NCBI GenBank assembly: GCA_963722965.1
Contig: CAVROX010000007.1
Location: 186,001-250,000 of the forward strand
Direction of reading: 5' to 3'
DNA length: 64,000 bases
From: DATLSM01 sp963722965
Lineage (GTDB): Bacteria > Actinomycetota > Thermoleophilia > Solirubrobacterales > 70-9
The position numbers and the translations under genes were made by a program. Numbering within the stretch: the first letter of the stretch is position 1; the number at the start of each line of letters is the position of its first letter. Positions 19,301 to 27,667 of this stretch are shown here, piece by piece. The notes below the pieces were generated by a model, which was not told the origin of the DNA, ran no database searches, and saw only the letters and a program-made list of their open reading frames with translations.

Positions 19301-21391
19301 TCCTCGATTCCCGGATCTGGCGGCAGCCCAATTGATAGCAACGGCGACCTCTACGTTGCGAGCCGGACGAGCACCGGCTGGGTCAGCCGTTACGTTGGGC
19401 TCCCAGCCAGCCAATCTGCCCTCGACGGCGGGCCGGTGCAGGGGCCGCCAGGCTCGGCCAGCGGGGCCGCCAATACGGGGACGGCATCGGATGTCTCGGC
19501 CGACGCGGATACCTTCCCGAGTCTGATCGAGAATGGGGTCATGACCGATCCGGCGATGGATAGATTCCTGGTCTGGAATGGGCCACCGGCCGCATCGGAC
19601 GCGCCGTTTGTCATGAGCGCGGAAGGCAGCCTCCTCGATCGCTGGCCGACCAATCTGGGCACCACGCCCAGCGGCAGCTATCCCCCCGAATTGGGCATAT
19701 ACGGCGGTAACACCGCTCCTGGTGGCGAGCACGCGCTCGACTGTCCGGCGGGCCAGTCGGCTACCAGCATCTTCTCTTATAACAGCCTTTGCCCCGGCGA
19801 CGCGACGGCGTCGGCCAATCTGAGCCATTTCGTCTTCGCCACCGAGTGGAATGCTTTTGCGGTCGATGGCCAGCTGGGGCCGCCGGGATCCGTCTATGAC
19901 AATGACACCGAAACCGACACGGTCGCAGTGGCTTCGGTGCTTGGAAGCGGAAACCCAATTCCGAGCGAGCCGAGTGATCCGGTTGGTGATCCGCTGCAGA
20001 TTCCTGCGGTGTCAAGCGATGGGTCACACATCCTCATGGCGAGCGGCGCGACGGGACCGTGCGGTGCTGCGAGCTGTCCCATACCATACTGCGGCAGCGC
20101 CTTCTATGGAGATGTCGACCGCTGTCCAATGCAGACCAGCCACCTCTACATGCGGGTCGACGGCGCCGTTACCTACGACGTGTCACAGGGCCATGACGTT
20201 GAATTTGTCGGCATGAGCCCGGACGGTTCCAAGGTGTACTTCACTTCGAGCGAACAGCTGACTCCGAACGACCACGACACCAGCACAGACCTATACATGT
20301 GGAGCGAAGAAACAAATGCCCTCACCTTGATTTCGATTGGCAGTGGCGGATCAGGTAATAGCGACGCGTGTAATGCGAGCTTCACCACAAGGTGCGGAGT
20401 GGTGCCATATTCTAGCCATACCTACTGCCAGCTCTCCAACGCGGACGGCGGCAACTGCCTCTCCGATAACTCCATCGCCCAAAACGGTGACATCTATTTC
20501 TACTCGCCCGAACAACTCGACGGCTCGCGTGGGATTCCGAACCAACAGAACCTCTACGATTATCGCGAAGGGCACCCGCAGTTCGTCGCCACGCTGACGG
20601 GCGGTCCCTACTGCAGCGGCGAAATTGGTGCCTTCGGGGCTTGTACAGAAGGCCCGATCGTGAGGATGCAGATAACGCCCAGTGACACCCATATGGCGTT
20701 CGTCACCGCCAGCCAGGTGACCCAGTACGAAAACGCGGGTCACCTGGAGATGTACACCTACGAACCCTCCACCCGCGATCTTGTTTGCGTCTCCTGCATC
20801 CCGAGCGGCGCCCCGCCGACCTCCAATGTTGGGGCCAGCCAGGACGGCCTCTTCCTTACCGATGACGGGCGGACCTTCTTTACCACCGAAGATGCCCTCG
20901 TCTCGACCGACACCAACAACCGCCAGGATGTCTATGAGTACGTCGACGGGCGCCCGCAGCTGATCACCCCGGGCACCGGTGATACGCAGGGAACGACACT
21001 TGGCATCCTCGGTTCTCCTGGGCTCGTCGGGGTTAGCGCCAACGGCACCGACGTCTACTTCTCAACGTTCGACACCCTCGCCAGCCAGGATCACAACGGG
21101 AGCTTCCTTAAGTTCTACGACGCCCGCGCAGGCGGCGGCTTTCCGGCCCCGGCGCCGCAGCCTCCCTGCGAAGCCGCCGACGAGTGCCACGGCGCTGGCA
21201 GCTCACCGCCCCCAGCCCCGAAGATCGGGACCTTGGCGCCCTTGGGGGCCGGCGCCGGTGGGCACAAATCCAGACATGCCAAGCATCGGAGGCATCGGAG
21301 GCATCGGAAGTATTCGCGAAGGCACCGCGGGGCTCAACACGACCCAGGGCGCCGATCGGACGACGACGGCCACGCGGGACTTGGCCGATGA
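16313..21391 (+). CDS. Giant secreted NHL/FN3/WD40-like beta-propeller protein
   Basis: This is a 1,692-residue protein starting with GTG in a four-base GTGA overlap with the previous stop. The signal peptide contains QQLVIAATVFVVLLSGMLWL with cleavage after VAPAEA. Residues about 40-345 and 465-740 are NHL blades (GDLYVGDTGNHNVSKFEADG; DVYVADTGDNLVSKFD). FN3-like domains start near 355, 745 and 845 (ATLNGHVDPVGAGEATDCHF). From about 940 a Cys-containing segment, CPNENVRQQTRSNYLPDCRA and YELVSPENAG, opens a WD40/PD40-like propeller (MSPDGSKVYFTSSEQLTPND; DLYMWSEETNALTLIS). The last 45 residues are extremely rich in Lys, Arg and His. It is exported; no enzyme motif is visible, and binding or adhesion is an inference. 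Confidence 0.88.
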   Translation: MSVASFKRSPVGAFTVRQQLVIAATVFVVLLSGMLWLVAPAEAEVTHVFSTTFGATGSSPPDPYPLSQPTDTAVDNSTDSSAHDIYVTDGANHWVEKFDPTGQLIWIIGKEVNKTAVESFGTEAEQNLCVSASGDECQPGTSAASPGAFATPTFVAVDSSSSASEGDLYVGDTGNHNVSKFEADGALVTSWKAGGQLLGFPELAGLAVDGSGTLYVLNGTQMSKFAPAGASAGEFETAAGTAADGIAVDSTGAIYKARGNGAIVKLNASGSELVEKIGCFCATGVAVDPSGDDLYASEGATVSRYRFDGSPVETFGSGQLSGAEGLSVDVETGDAFVANTGAGSVAVFGTLTTPNVTAKPATELTPGTATLNGHVDPVGAGEATDCHFEYVSAGAYRSTGFANLSTGGRVPCAEGSTMSTATDVHAVLTGLSLLTTRYRYRLVAENANGVSTSLAEPLEPVSHVFAFSFSGSGTDALSEPSDVEVDQTSHDIYVTDPPDHRVEKFSPAGEFILMFGKEVDQSTGGDVCSAASGDICTVGASAASPGGFEQPTYLAVDSSSGDVYVADTGDNLVSKFDASGHIIASWGQGGQKDGSDATELPVFGPIGGIVTDPNGNLYIFGTHYATDIWTYSPSGKFDGWFEHALGIFNAGETEVSIAPTLTFDPASNELYEVSETEQQINHYNSNCLPCDPVDTFGSGYLNTPAGLSVDGSSHAVYVADRSADDVAVFDDARPVTTTSAPTEATETAVTLTGHVDPAGRGAITTCFFEYGFDRTYGHIVPCEPDPSANPPSSHFTAPTQVTARVTGLSSATRDHYRLITANSANGIGVGLDETFTTTQAPTVDGIASANLTATTADLNAQVNPNGLETTYRFEYGPSTDYGNSAPVPDGTIAAGNVDQGVAVHLEGLTPHVVYHYRLVATNADGATVTGDLTFNFYPPACPNENVRQQTRSNYLPDCRAYELVSPENAGGTQLFPGGPNTGLASSPSRFAYTGLYSSIPGSGGSPIDSNGDLYVASRTSTGWVSRYVGLPASQSALDGGPVQGPPGSASGAANTGTASDVSADADTFPSLIENGVMTDPAMDRFLVWNGPPAASDAPFVMSAEGSLLDRWPTNLGTTPSGSYPPELGIYGGNTAPGGEHALDCPAGQSATSIFSYNSLCPGDATASANLSHFVFATEWNAFAVDGQLGPPGSVYDNDTETDTVAVASVLGSGNPIPSEPSDPVGDPLQIPAVSSDGSHILMASGATGPCGAASCPIPYCGSAFYGDVDRCPMQTSHLYMRVDGAVTYDVSQGHDVEFVGMSPDGSKVYFTSSEQLTPNDHDTSTDLYMWSEETNALTLISIGSGGSGNSDACNASFTTRCGVVPYSSHTYCQLSNADGGNCLSDNSIAQNGDIYFYSPEQLDGSRGIPNQQNLYDYREGHPQFVATLTGGPYCSGEIGAFGACTEGPIVRMQITPSDTHMAFVTASQVTQYENAGHLEMYTYEPSTRDLVCVSCIPSGAPPTSNVGASQDGLFLTDDGRTFFTTEDALVSTDTNNRQDVYEYVDGRPQLITPGTGDTQGTTLGILGSPGLVGVSANGTDVYFSTFDTLASQDHNGSFLKFYDARAGGGFPAPAPQPPCEAADECHGAGSSPPPAPKIGTLAPLGAGAGGHKSRHAKHRRHRRHRKYSRRHRGAQHDPGRRSDDDGHAGLGR

Positions 21392-24222
21392 GCACTATTA
21401 AGGCAACTCGATTCCGCTACCGCGTTGTCGCTGCGGCTGCTGCGCTGTTGTTGTCCCTCGCAGCGTCCGGTCCGACCGCTGCACGGGCCGACACGCCGAT
21501 TACCGCCTTCTCGGCCCTGCCGTCGACGACCCAAGCGGGCGGCCACCCGGATGTGGAGATCTACTTCTCGGTCGCAAACAGAGAGGTGCAGGGAAGCTCG
21601 AACCCATGCGAATGCGAGGATGCGAAAAACGCCACCGTCCACTTCCCTCCCGGTTTCATCGGCAATCCCCACGCCACGCCCCAGTGCACCCTCGCCGACT
21701 TCTCATCCGATGATTGCCCGATCGACTCCCAGGTCGGCATCGTCCACATCATCGCTAGCAACCCCGCCTTTCCCTTCAATGCTGCGGTCTACAACCTGAT
21801 CCCGCCCCCCCAGGACGCTGGTCTCCTCGGATTCAAGGTCTTCTTCTACAACGCGCCCCAGTTCACGGTGCTGAGCTCGCGGACCGGAAGCGATTACGGG
21901 CTCGACGCTACGGTTACCTCTATCTTCCACTATTACCCGCTGGTGAGCTTTCAGGAGGATCTATGGGGTGTACCGGCAAACCCGCTTCACGATCCCCTGC
22001 GTCTCAACCCGCTCTTTAATCCCAACGGGCCAGGCCACTCGTCCTATCTGAACTTTGGGAACTGCGACGCCAACGGCAACCCGAGCACCACCGATCCAAG
22101 CACGATGGTGGAACCGTGCGGCGGTGGAATCCCTCCTGAAGTGTCGAACAGCCCGGAAACCCCCTTCCTCCAAAACCCGACCACCTGCGATTCTCCGCTT
22201 GGATCCTCTCTGGACGTGCTCTCCTACGACGGTGGAGAAACCCACGAAGCGGGCACCTGGCCGAAGATGACCGGATGCGAACGTCTCAGCTTCAACCCGA
22301 GTCTCTACGCGCAGCCGACCACCACCGCTACCGACTCCCCCTCTGGGATCGACGTCAATTTGACCGTTCCCCAGCAGCTCAGCCCCTCGGTCCCATCTCC
22401 GACCGAGCTGCGATCGGCCACGGTGACCCTCCCGGCCGGGTTTTCGATCAACCCGAACGCGGCTGACGGCAAGACCGCCTGCATGGATGCCGAGGCCAGG
22501 TTCGGCACAGAAGAAGAAGCCCAGTGCCCGGAATTCTCGAAGGTAGGGAGCCTTGAGATCGACAGCTCAGCGCTTCCTGGCCCATTGCCCGGTTTCGTCT
22601 ATCTCGGCCAGCCCCTCGCGGGCAAGCGCTACCGCATCTTCCTCGCCGCCGACGGATTTGCCACCCACATCAAGCTCGCCGGCACTGTCGCCGCGGACCC
22701 CCAGACCGGACAGCTAACGATTTCGTTCTCGGAACTGCCGGAGAGCCCCCTCACGGCCTTCAACATGCACTTCTTCGGCTCCGAACGTGGGCTGCTCGCT
22801 ACCCCTGCTCGCTGTGGAACCTTCCCGGTAACCAGCACCTTCACCCCGTGGGACTCGAGCCTAGCGCCCGAGACATCGACCCAGTTCTTCACACTGACAT
22901 CCGGTCCTGACGGGCAAGCCTGTCCCGGCTCGACGAGGCCCTTCTCTCCCAGCCTTCAGGTTGGCTCGCTCAGAAACACCGCCGGTGCTCACTCTCCTTT
23001 CTCGCTCGAACTAAACCGTGACGACGGGAACCAGAATTTGAGCGGGCTCACCGTCTCGACTCCACCTGGCCTCTTGGCGACGCTGCGTGGGGTTCCCTAC
23101 TGCTCCGACGCAGCGCTTGCCGCGGCAGCATCCTCTGGCTATACGGGTCTTCAGGAGGAGGCGAACCCCAGCTGCCCGGCCGCGTCCCAGATCGGGACGG
23201 CGACAATCGGCGCTGGGGCCGGCTCTCACCCGGTGTACGTCCCTAGCACCGTGTACCTCGCCGGTCCTTACAACGGCGCGCCACTCAGCCTGGCGGTGAT
23301 CACTCCGGTGGTTTCGGGTCCCTATGACCTCGGCAACGTCGTCGTCAGGGCGGCTCTGCGGGTCAACCCCACGACGGCGCAAATCACCGCCGTATCGGAC
23401 CCACTACCCCAGATTCTCGAAGGCATCCCGCTGCGGTTGCGGTCGGTCCTGCTCGAACTCAACCGCCCCAACTTTACACTCAATCCCACCAGCTGCTCGC
23501 CCTTAGTGGTAAACACCGAAGTCTCGGGCTCAGAAGGCGCCCTTGCCAAGCCCTCTCAGGGCTTTCAGGTCGCCAACTGCGGCTCCCTTTCCTTCGCCCC
23601 AAAACTCACCACTCGGATCTCCGGTTCCACCAAACACACTGGCAACCCGGAGCTTAAGACAGAACTGACCTTCCCCCAGAGCGGCCCCAACGCAAACGTC
23701 TCCCGTGTATCGGTGACCCTTCCGCACTCCGAGCTCCTCGACAACGCCCACATCAAGAGCCCTTGCACCAGAGTTCAGTTTTCGGCCGGCAAATGTCCGC
23801 CTGGATCTCTACTCGGCTTCGCCAAAGCCGAAACCCCTCTACTTGAAAGACCGCTCGAAGGACCGGTCTATTTACGTGCCAACGGCGGCGAACGAAAACT
23901 CCCAGACATCGTCGCTGAGCTAGAAGGACAGATCGACATCGACCTGGTCGGCTTCGTTGGATCCGTCCATGGCCAGCTGCGCACCACTTTCAACACCATC
24001 CCCGATGCCGCGGTCTCCCGCTTCACCTTGGATCTCGATGGGGGTAAGAAGGGCCTCCTGGTCAACTCCGTCAACCTTTGCTCGGCTACCGAGCACGTCA
24101 ACGCCGAGATCGAGGGCCAGAACGGCAAGACCGCGAATCAGAATCCGATCCTCGAAACATCCTGCGCCAAGAAGAACAGGCGCAAGTCTGGACCTCACCA
24201 TAACCGGAGGGCCCGCAGATGA
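21388..24222 (+). CDS. Large secreted repeat protein, unknown family A
   Basis: The start is the ATG at 21388, which overlaps the previous stop (ATGA), followed by a signal peptide (RVVAAAAALLLSLAASGPTA, cleaved near ARA-DTP). The 944-residue mature region consists of repeated beta-rich modules. Each has a 'PxGF..NP' strand, a Cys, and 'CP..S(Q/K)(V/I)G'; at least some continue into a VYL strand, and two modules end in an 'RGLL..P..C'-like segment. Examples are FPPGFIGNPHATPQCTLADF, LPAGFSINPNAADGKTACMD, and VYLGQPLAGKRYRIFLAADG. It ends VNSVNLCSATEHVNAEIEGQ, NGKTANQ, then CAKKNRRK plus a basic tail. The family appears common in Solirubrobacterales but I know no function. It is homologous along its length to the 27668 gene. 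Confidence 0.85.
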   Translation: MSTIKATRFRYRVVAAAAALLLSLAASGPTAARADTPITAFSALPSTTQAGGHPDVEIYFSVANREVQGSSNPCECEDAKNATVHFPPGFIGNPHATPQCTLADFSSDDCPIDSQVGIVHIIASNPAFPFNAAVYNLIPPPQDAGLLGFKVFFYNAPQFTVLSSRTGSDYGLDATVTSIFHYYPLVSFQEDLWGVPANPLHDPLRLNPLFNPNGPGHSSYLNFGNCDANGNPSTTDPSTMVEPCGGGIPPEVSNSPETPFLQNPTTCDSPLGSSLDVLSYDGGETHEAGTWPKMTGCERLSFNPSLYAQPTTTATDSPSGIDVNLTVPQQLSPSVPSPTELRSATVTLPAGFSINPNAADGKTACMDAEARFGTEEEAQCPEFSKVGSLEIDSSALPGPLPGFVYLGQPLAGKRYRIFLAADGFATHIKLAGTVAADPQTGQLTISFSELPESPLTAFNMHFFGSERGLLATPARCGTFPVTSTFTPWDSSLAPETSTQFFTLTSGPDGQACPGSTRPFSPSLQVGSLRNTAGAHSPFSLELNRDDGNQNLSGLTVSTPPGLLATLRGVPYCSDAALAAAASSGYTGLQEEANPSCPAASQIGTATIGAGAGSHPVYVPSTVYLAGPYNGAPLSLAVITPVVSGPYDLGNVVVRAALRVNPTTAQITAVSDPLPQILEGIPLRLRSVLLELNRPNFTLNPTSCSPLVVNTEVSGSEGALAKPSQGFQVANCGSLSFAPKLTTRISGSTKHTGNPELKTELTFPQSGPNANVSRVSVTLPHSELLDNAHIKSPCTRVQFSAGKCPPGSLLGFAKAETPLLERPLEGPVYLRANGGERKLPDIVAELEGQIDIDLVGFVGSVHGQLRTTFNTIPDAAVSRFTLDLDGGKKGLLVNSVNLCSATEHVNAEIEGQNGKTANQNPILETSCAKKNRRKSGPHHNRRARR

Positions 24223-24542
24223 CTTCCCCAGTTTTGCGAACTGGCACGCTCGATTCGTCCCCCGACTCAGTTGAGGCCTGTTTGATGGAGGGGGACCCGG
24301 CAACTTCAAGACTCCCCGACGTGCCGGTTGACTGTTTCACCGTTGATGTCCTCGAAAGCAGCAGGGGTCTAATACAGAATAGTGACTCCCTCTGCAGCGC
24401 CCGCAAGAAGGCGACCGCTCAGGTGGCGGGTCAAAGCGGTAAGGCTGCCGCCCAGCGCGGCCCACTCCGGATTTCCTGCAGCAAGGGCGACAATGCCCGC
24501 AAAGCCCACAGCACTCACAAGAATCGAAGGTCCCACCGATGA
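24219..24542 (+). CDS. Small protein resembling only the C-terminal module of its large neighbours
   Basis: This 107-residue protein has four-base ATGA overlaps at both ends. From residue about 32, LPDVPVDCFTVDVLESSRGL followed by IQNSDSLCSARKKATAQVAG, QSGKAAAQ and CSK aligns with IPDAAVSRFTLDLDGGKKGL / LVNSVNLCSA / GQNGKTANQ / CAK at the end of the 21388 protein, and with IPDVPIGHFRLTLLGGAHGY / ISNTESLCAA / GQNGKSVSQ at the end of the 27668 protein. It ends in a basic tail (HKNRRSHR). No signal peptide is visible, so it may be cytoplasmic, exported with partners, or a degenerate paralogue. Conservation of the overlap argues it is translated. Confidence 0.7.
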   Translation: MTSPVLRTGTLDSSPDSVEACLMEGDPATSRLPDVPVDCFTVDVLESSRGLIQNSDSLCSARKKATAQVAGQSGKAAAQRGPLRISCSKGDNARKAHSTHKNRRSHR

Positions 24543-27500
24543 CCTTCTCACTAAGAGCGCGCTCCGATCGGCGCGCAGCCGTGTTGGGTGGGAGAAATGG
24601 GTGCGGGGGCATAGCTCGTGCGGTGCCGGTGTGGATCGGCGCTGTTATCTCATTCGCACTCGGAGCTGTCATGGTGGCTGCCCCTTCCGCTGCGCCTGCG
24701 GAACCTCTAACCACGACGGATCACTGCCCCAACGCGCACGTTCGCCAGCAGACCGGAGCTGCCTTACTCCTCGACTGCCGCGCCTACGAGCTGGCCTCCG
24801 CCGCCAACACCGGCGGCTACGATGTCGAGTCTAACCTGGTGCCGGGCCAAACGCCGTTTTCTGGTTATCCCGAGGCGAAAGAACCGTCGCGGATTCTCTA
24901 CAGTGTTCATGAAGGGGCGATCCCGAACACCGGCCATCCGACTAACGATGGTGTCGACTCTTACGTAGCCACCCGCACCGAAAACGACTGGAGCACCGAA
25001 TACGTCGGCATCCCTGCAACCGACCCCTTCGCCAAGGGCCCATTCGCCTCAACCCTGCTGGAAGCAGACGCAAGCCTTGACACCCTGGCCTTCGGCGGCG
25101 AAGAAATCTGCTCGCCCTGCTTTGGCCCCGGCCAGACCGAAACCGGTGAGCCGATCCACCTGCCAAACGGAGAACTCGTGCAGGGCATGGCTGGCTCGAT
25201 CCCCCAGCCCACCGCCAAGCCCGAAGGCTACATCGGCAAGGACCTCTCCGCCAACGGCGAACACTTCGTTTTTGGCTCCAAATCTCAGTTTGAGCCCGAA
25301 GGCGACAACAACGGCACCGATCTGTCGATCTATGACCGAAATCTAAAGACCGAAGAAACCAAGGTCGTCTCCAAGACCCCCTCCGGAGCAACGATGACCG
25401 GAGCGGGCATCGGTGAGCTCGATATCTCCTCAGATGGCTCTCACATCCTGATCGGCCAGCTCGTCTCTGAAGAAGGCAATGCCAAGTACTGGCACCTCTA
25501 CATGAACGTCGGGGACTCTTCCAAAACGAACGAACTGACCCCCGGAGCCAAAGAAGGCGTCCTCTTTGACGGGATGACCTCAGATGGATCCAAGGTCTTC
25601 TTCTCTTCCGAAGAGCACCTGACGGGCGAAGACACCGCCCATAGCGGTCCAGACATCTACATGTGGGAAGAAGGCAAACCGCTGACGCTGATCTCCGGGG
25701 GCGAAAAAGAAGAAGCGGGCCAACCGGGCGACACGGCCAGCTGTGATCCCGCCGCAAACACCAAACACGTCCACTGGAACACGACCGGATCTGAAGAAAA
25801 TTGCGGCGACGTCGCGATCGGCGGCGGTGGGGGAGTGGCCTCAGGGGACGGGACGATCTTCTTCCTCTCCCCGGAGCTTCTCGACGGCACCGAAGAATCT
25901 CGTGACGGTGTCGAGAACGCTCCCAACCTCTACGTGGTCCGGCCGGGCGGGACGCCGCACTTCGTGGCGACACTTGAATCAAGCGCAAATGCTCCACTTC
26001 CAGAACCACAACATCCGTTCCTGCGTTCAATTGGCTCATTCATCACACCGACGGGGGTGGCGGTGGAACACGCTTCGGGAGACGTCTATATACTCGAAAT
26101 TGGCAATGTATCCTTCGGTCACGTCGCGTACGTTTCGAAATTCACCGACACAGGTCAACCGGTTTTGAGCTTTGGGGTAGAAGGAAAGATCTCCGTCGGT
26201 GGGGCCTATACCGAATATTCAATCCCCGGGGAGATAGCCGTTGATCAGTCGACCGGTGACCTCTACGTGCCGGAGCCATTGGAAGGAGCCGTCAAAAAAT
26301 TCAACTCCTCCGGGGCCAACATCTCCGAAATCAATGGCGTCGGGCTTCCCACCGGCGTGGCAGTGGACTCGACAGGACAAGTCTACGTTGCTGGGCTGCT
26401 TGGCGGAGTCAGTGTGTTCAGCTCTAGTGGCAGCCTGATCAGCAGCTTCTCTACGATCGAATACCCGACGGGGGTCGCGGTTGGGCCGGACGGGAGGATC
26501 TACGTCGTCGATGGTGGTGTCATCGCTGGAAGTGGCACCGCAGAGGTGTACGACGCATCGGGCAACGATTTGGGCCAACTCACCGGGAATCCGTCCCAGG
26601 GGGTCGCCGTGGATCCGTTAACCGGCAACGTATACGTCGACGAAGGTGATCAGGTGGCGGAGTTCGACCCCTCGGGCGATCCGATCGGCGATCCGATCGG
26701 CGCCGGTCTGCTGAGCGGTTCGATCGGACTAGCGGCCGATTCAGACTCTCTGTACGTTTCAAATCCCGGAAAGACCAACCTTGCCTCATACGGGCCGGCC
26801 GCCATTCCGCCAGACCCCAGCACCGATAACCCGATGGTGATCGACAGCGTCAGCGCTCCGGGCGTCGCCCGATCTGCCGACTTCGAGTTGACGCCGTCGG
26901 GTGAATTTGCGGTCTTCACCTCGACCCTGCCGTTGACGGGCTACGACAGTGCCGGCCACCGGGAGGTATTCCGCTACGCTCCGACCGGAGGCGGGATCGA
27001 ATGCGCCTCCTGCAATCCGAACGCGACGCAGGCAAGCGCGGACTCGACGCTGGTCCCGAACGGACTCAGCTTGAGCGACGACGGCCGCGTCTTCTTCAAC
27101 TCGCTCGAAGGGATCGTCCCCAGGGACCTCAACGAAAGGGAAGACGCCTACGAGTGGGAGCCAGACGGGACCCAAGCCGTACAGGGAGCCGAACCTTGTT
27201 AAGTCCCCGGGGGCTGCGTCGACCTGATCTCCACCGGCAATAGCCCCTTTGGCTCGAGCCTCCTGAGCGCCAGCGCCGACGGCACCGATGCCTATTTCTT
27301 TACCCGAGACAAGCTGGTTGAACAGGACGAAAACGGCAACACCGTCAAGATCTATGACGCCCGCTCGCTCGGCGGGTTCCCCTACTCGCCGCCCGAAATC
27401 CAGTGCAAGGCCTCCGATGAGTGCCACGGCGCGGGGAGCCTGGCTCCCCCGCTGCCGAGTATCGCCAGCGAAGCGGGAGCGCCTATGTCGAACTCGACAG

Positions 27501-27628
27501 CGCCCATGTGCAAGTCCGGCTTCCGCAAGAGCCACGGGAAATGCGTCCCCAAGCGCAGTACGACCGTGCACCGACACGAACATTCTCACAGGAAGACCCG
27601 CCACCGCCACAGACGACGCCATGGTTGA
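24539..27628 (+). pseudogene. Secreted PD40/NHL beta-propeller protein interrupted by an in-frame TAA
   Basis: Translation from the ATG at 24539 (ATGA overlap) gives 887 residues ending QGAEPC at a TAA (27200-27202). The same frame then stays open for 141 codons to a TGA at 27626, reading VPGGCVDLISTGNSPFGSSL and ADGTDAYFFTRDKLVEQDEN, KIYDARSLGGFPYSPPEIQC, which matches the C-terminal end of the 1,692-residue protein (DARAGGGFPAPAP). It ends in a Lys/Arg/His-rich tail. A CAA-to-TAA change would explain the stop. The N-terminus has a hydrophobic signal (IGAVISFALGAVMVAAPSAA) and the CPNAHVRQQTGAALLLDCRA segment, then PD40 blades and, from about 500, NHL blades (AVDQSTGDLYVPEPLEGAVK). The product may be a shortened protein lacking the tail. 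Confidence 0.85.
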
Positions 27629-27667
27629 GCCGCGATCAAGATGCAGACCTGCAAGGAGGCACAGATC

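Noticed and set aside
24219..24542. The 107-codon frame as a random ORF
   Set aside because: It has four-base overlaps with both neighbours and aligns with the ends of two adjacent large proteins, so I kept it as a gene.
24942..26039. A 365-codon open frame on the minus strand
   Set aside because: It is antisense to the propeller gene and extremely rich in Arg, Ser and Cys with no family features.
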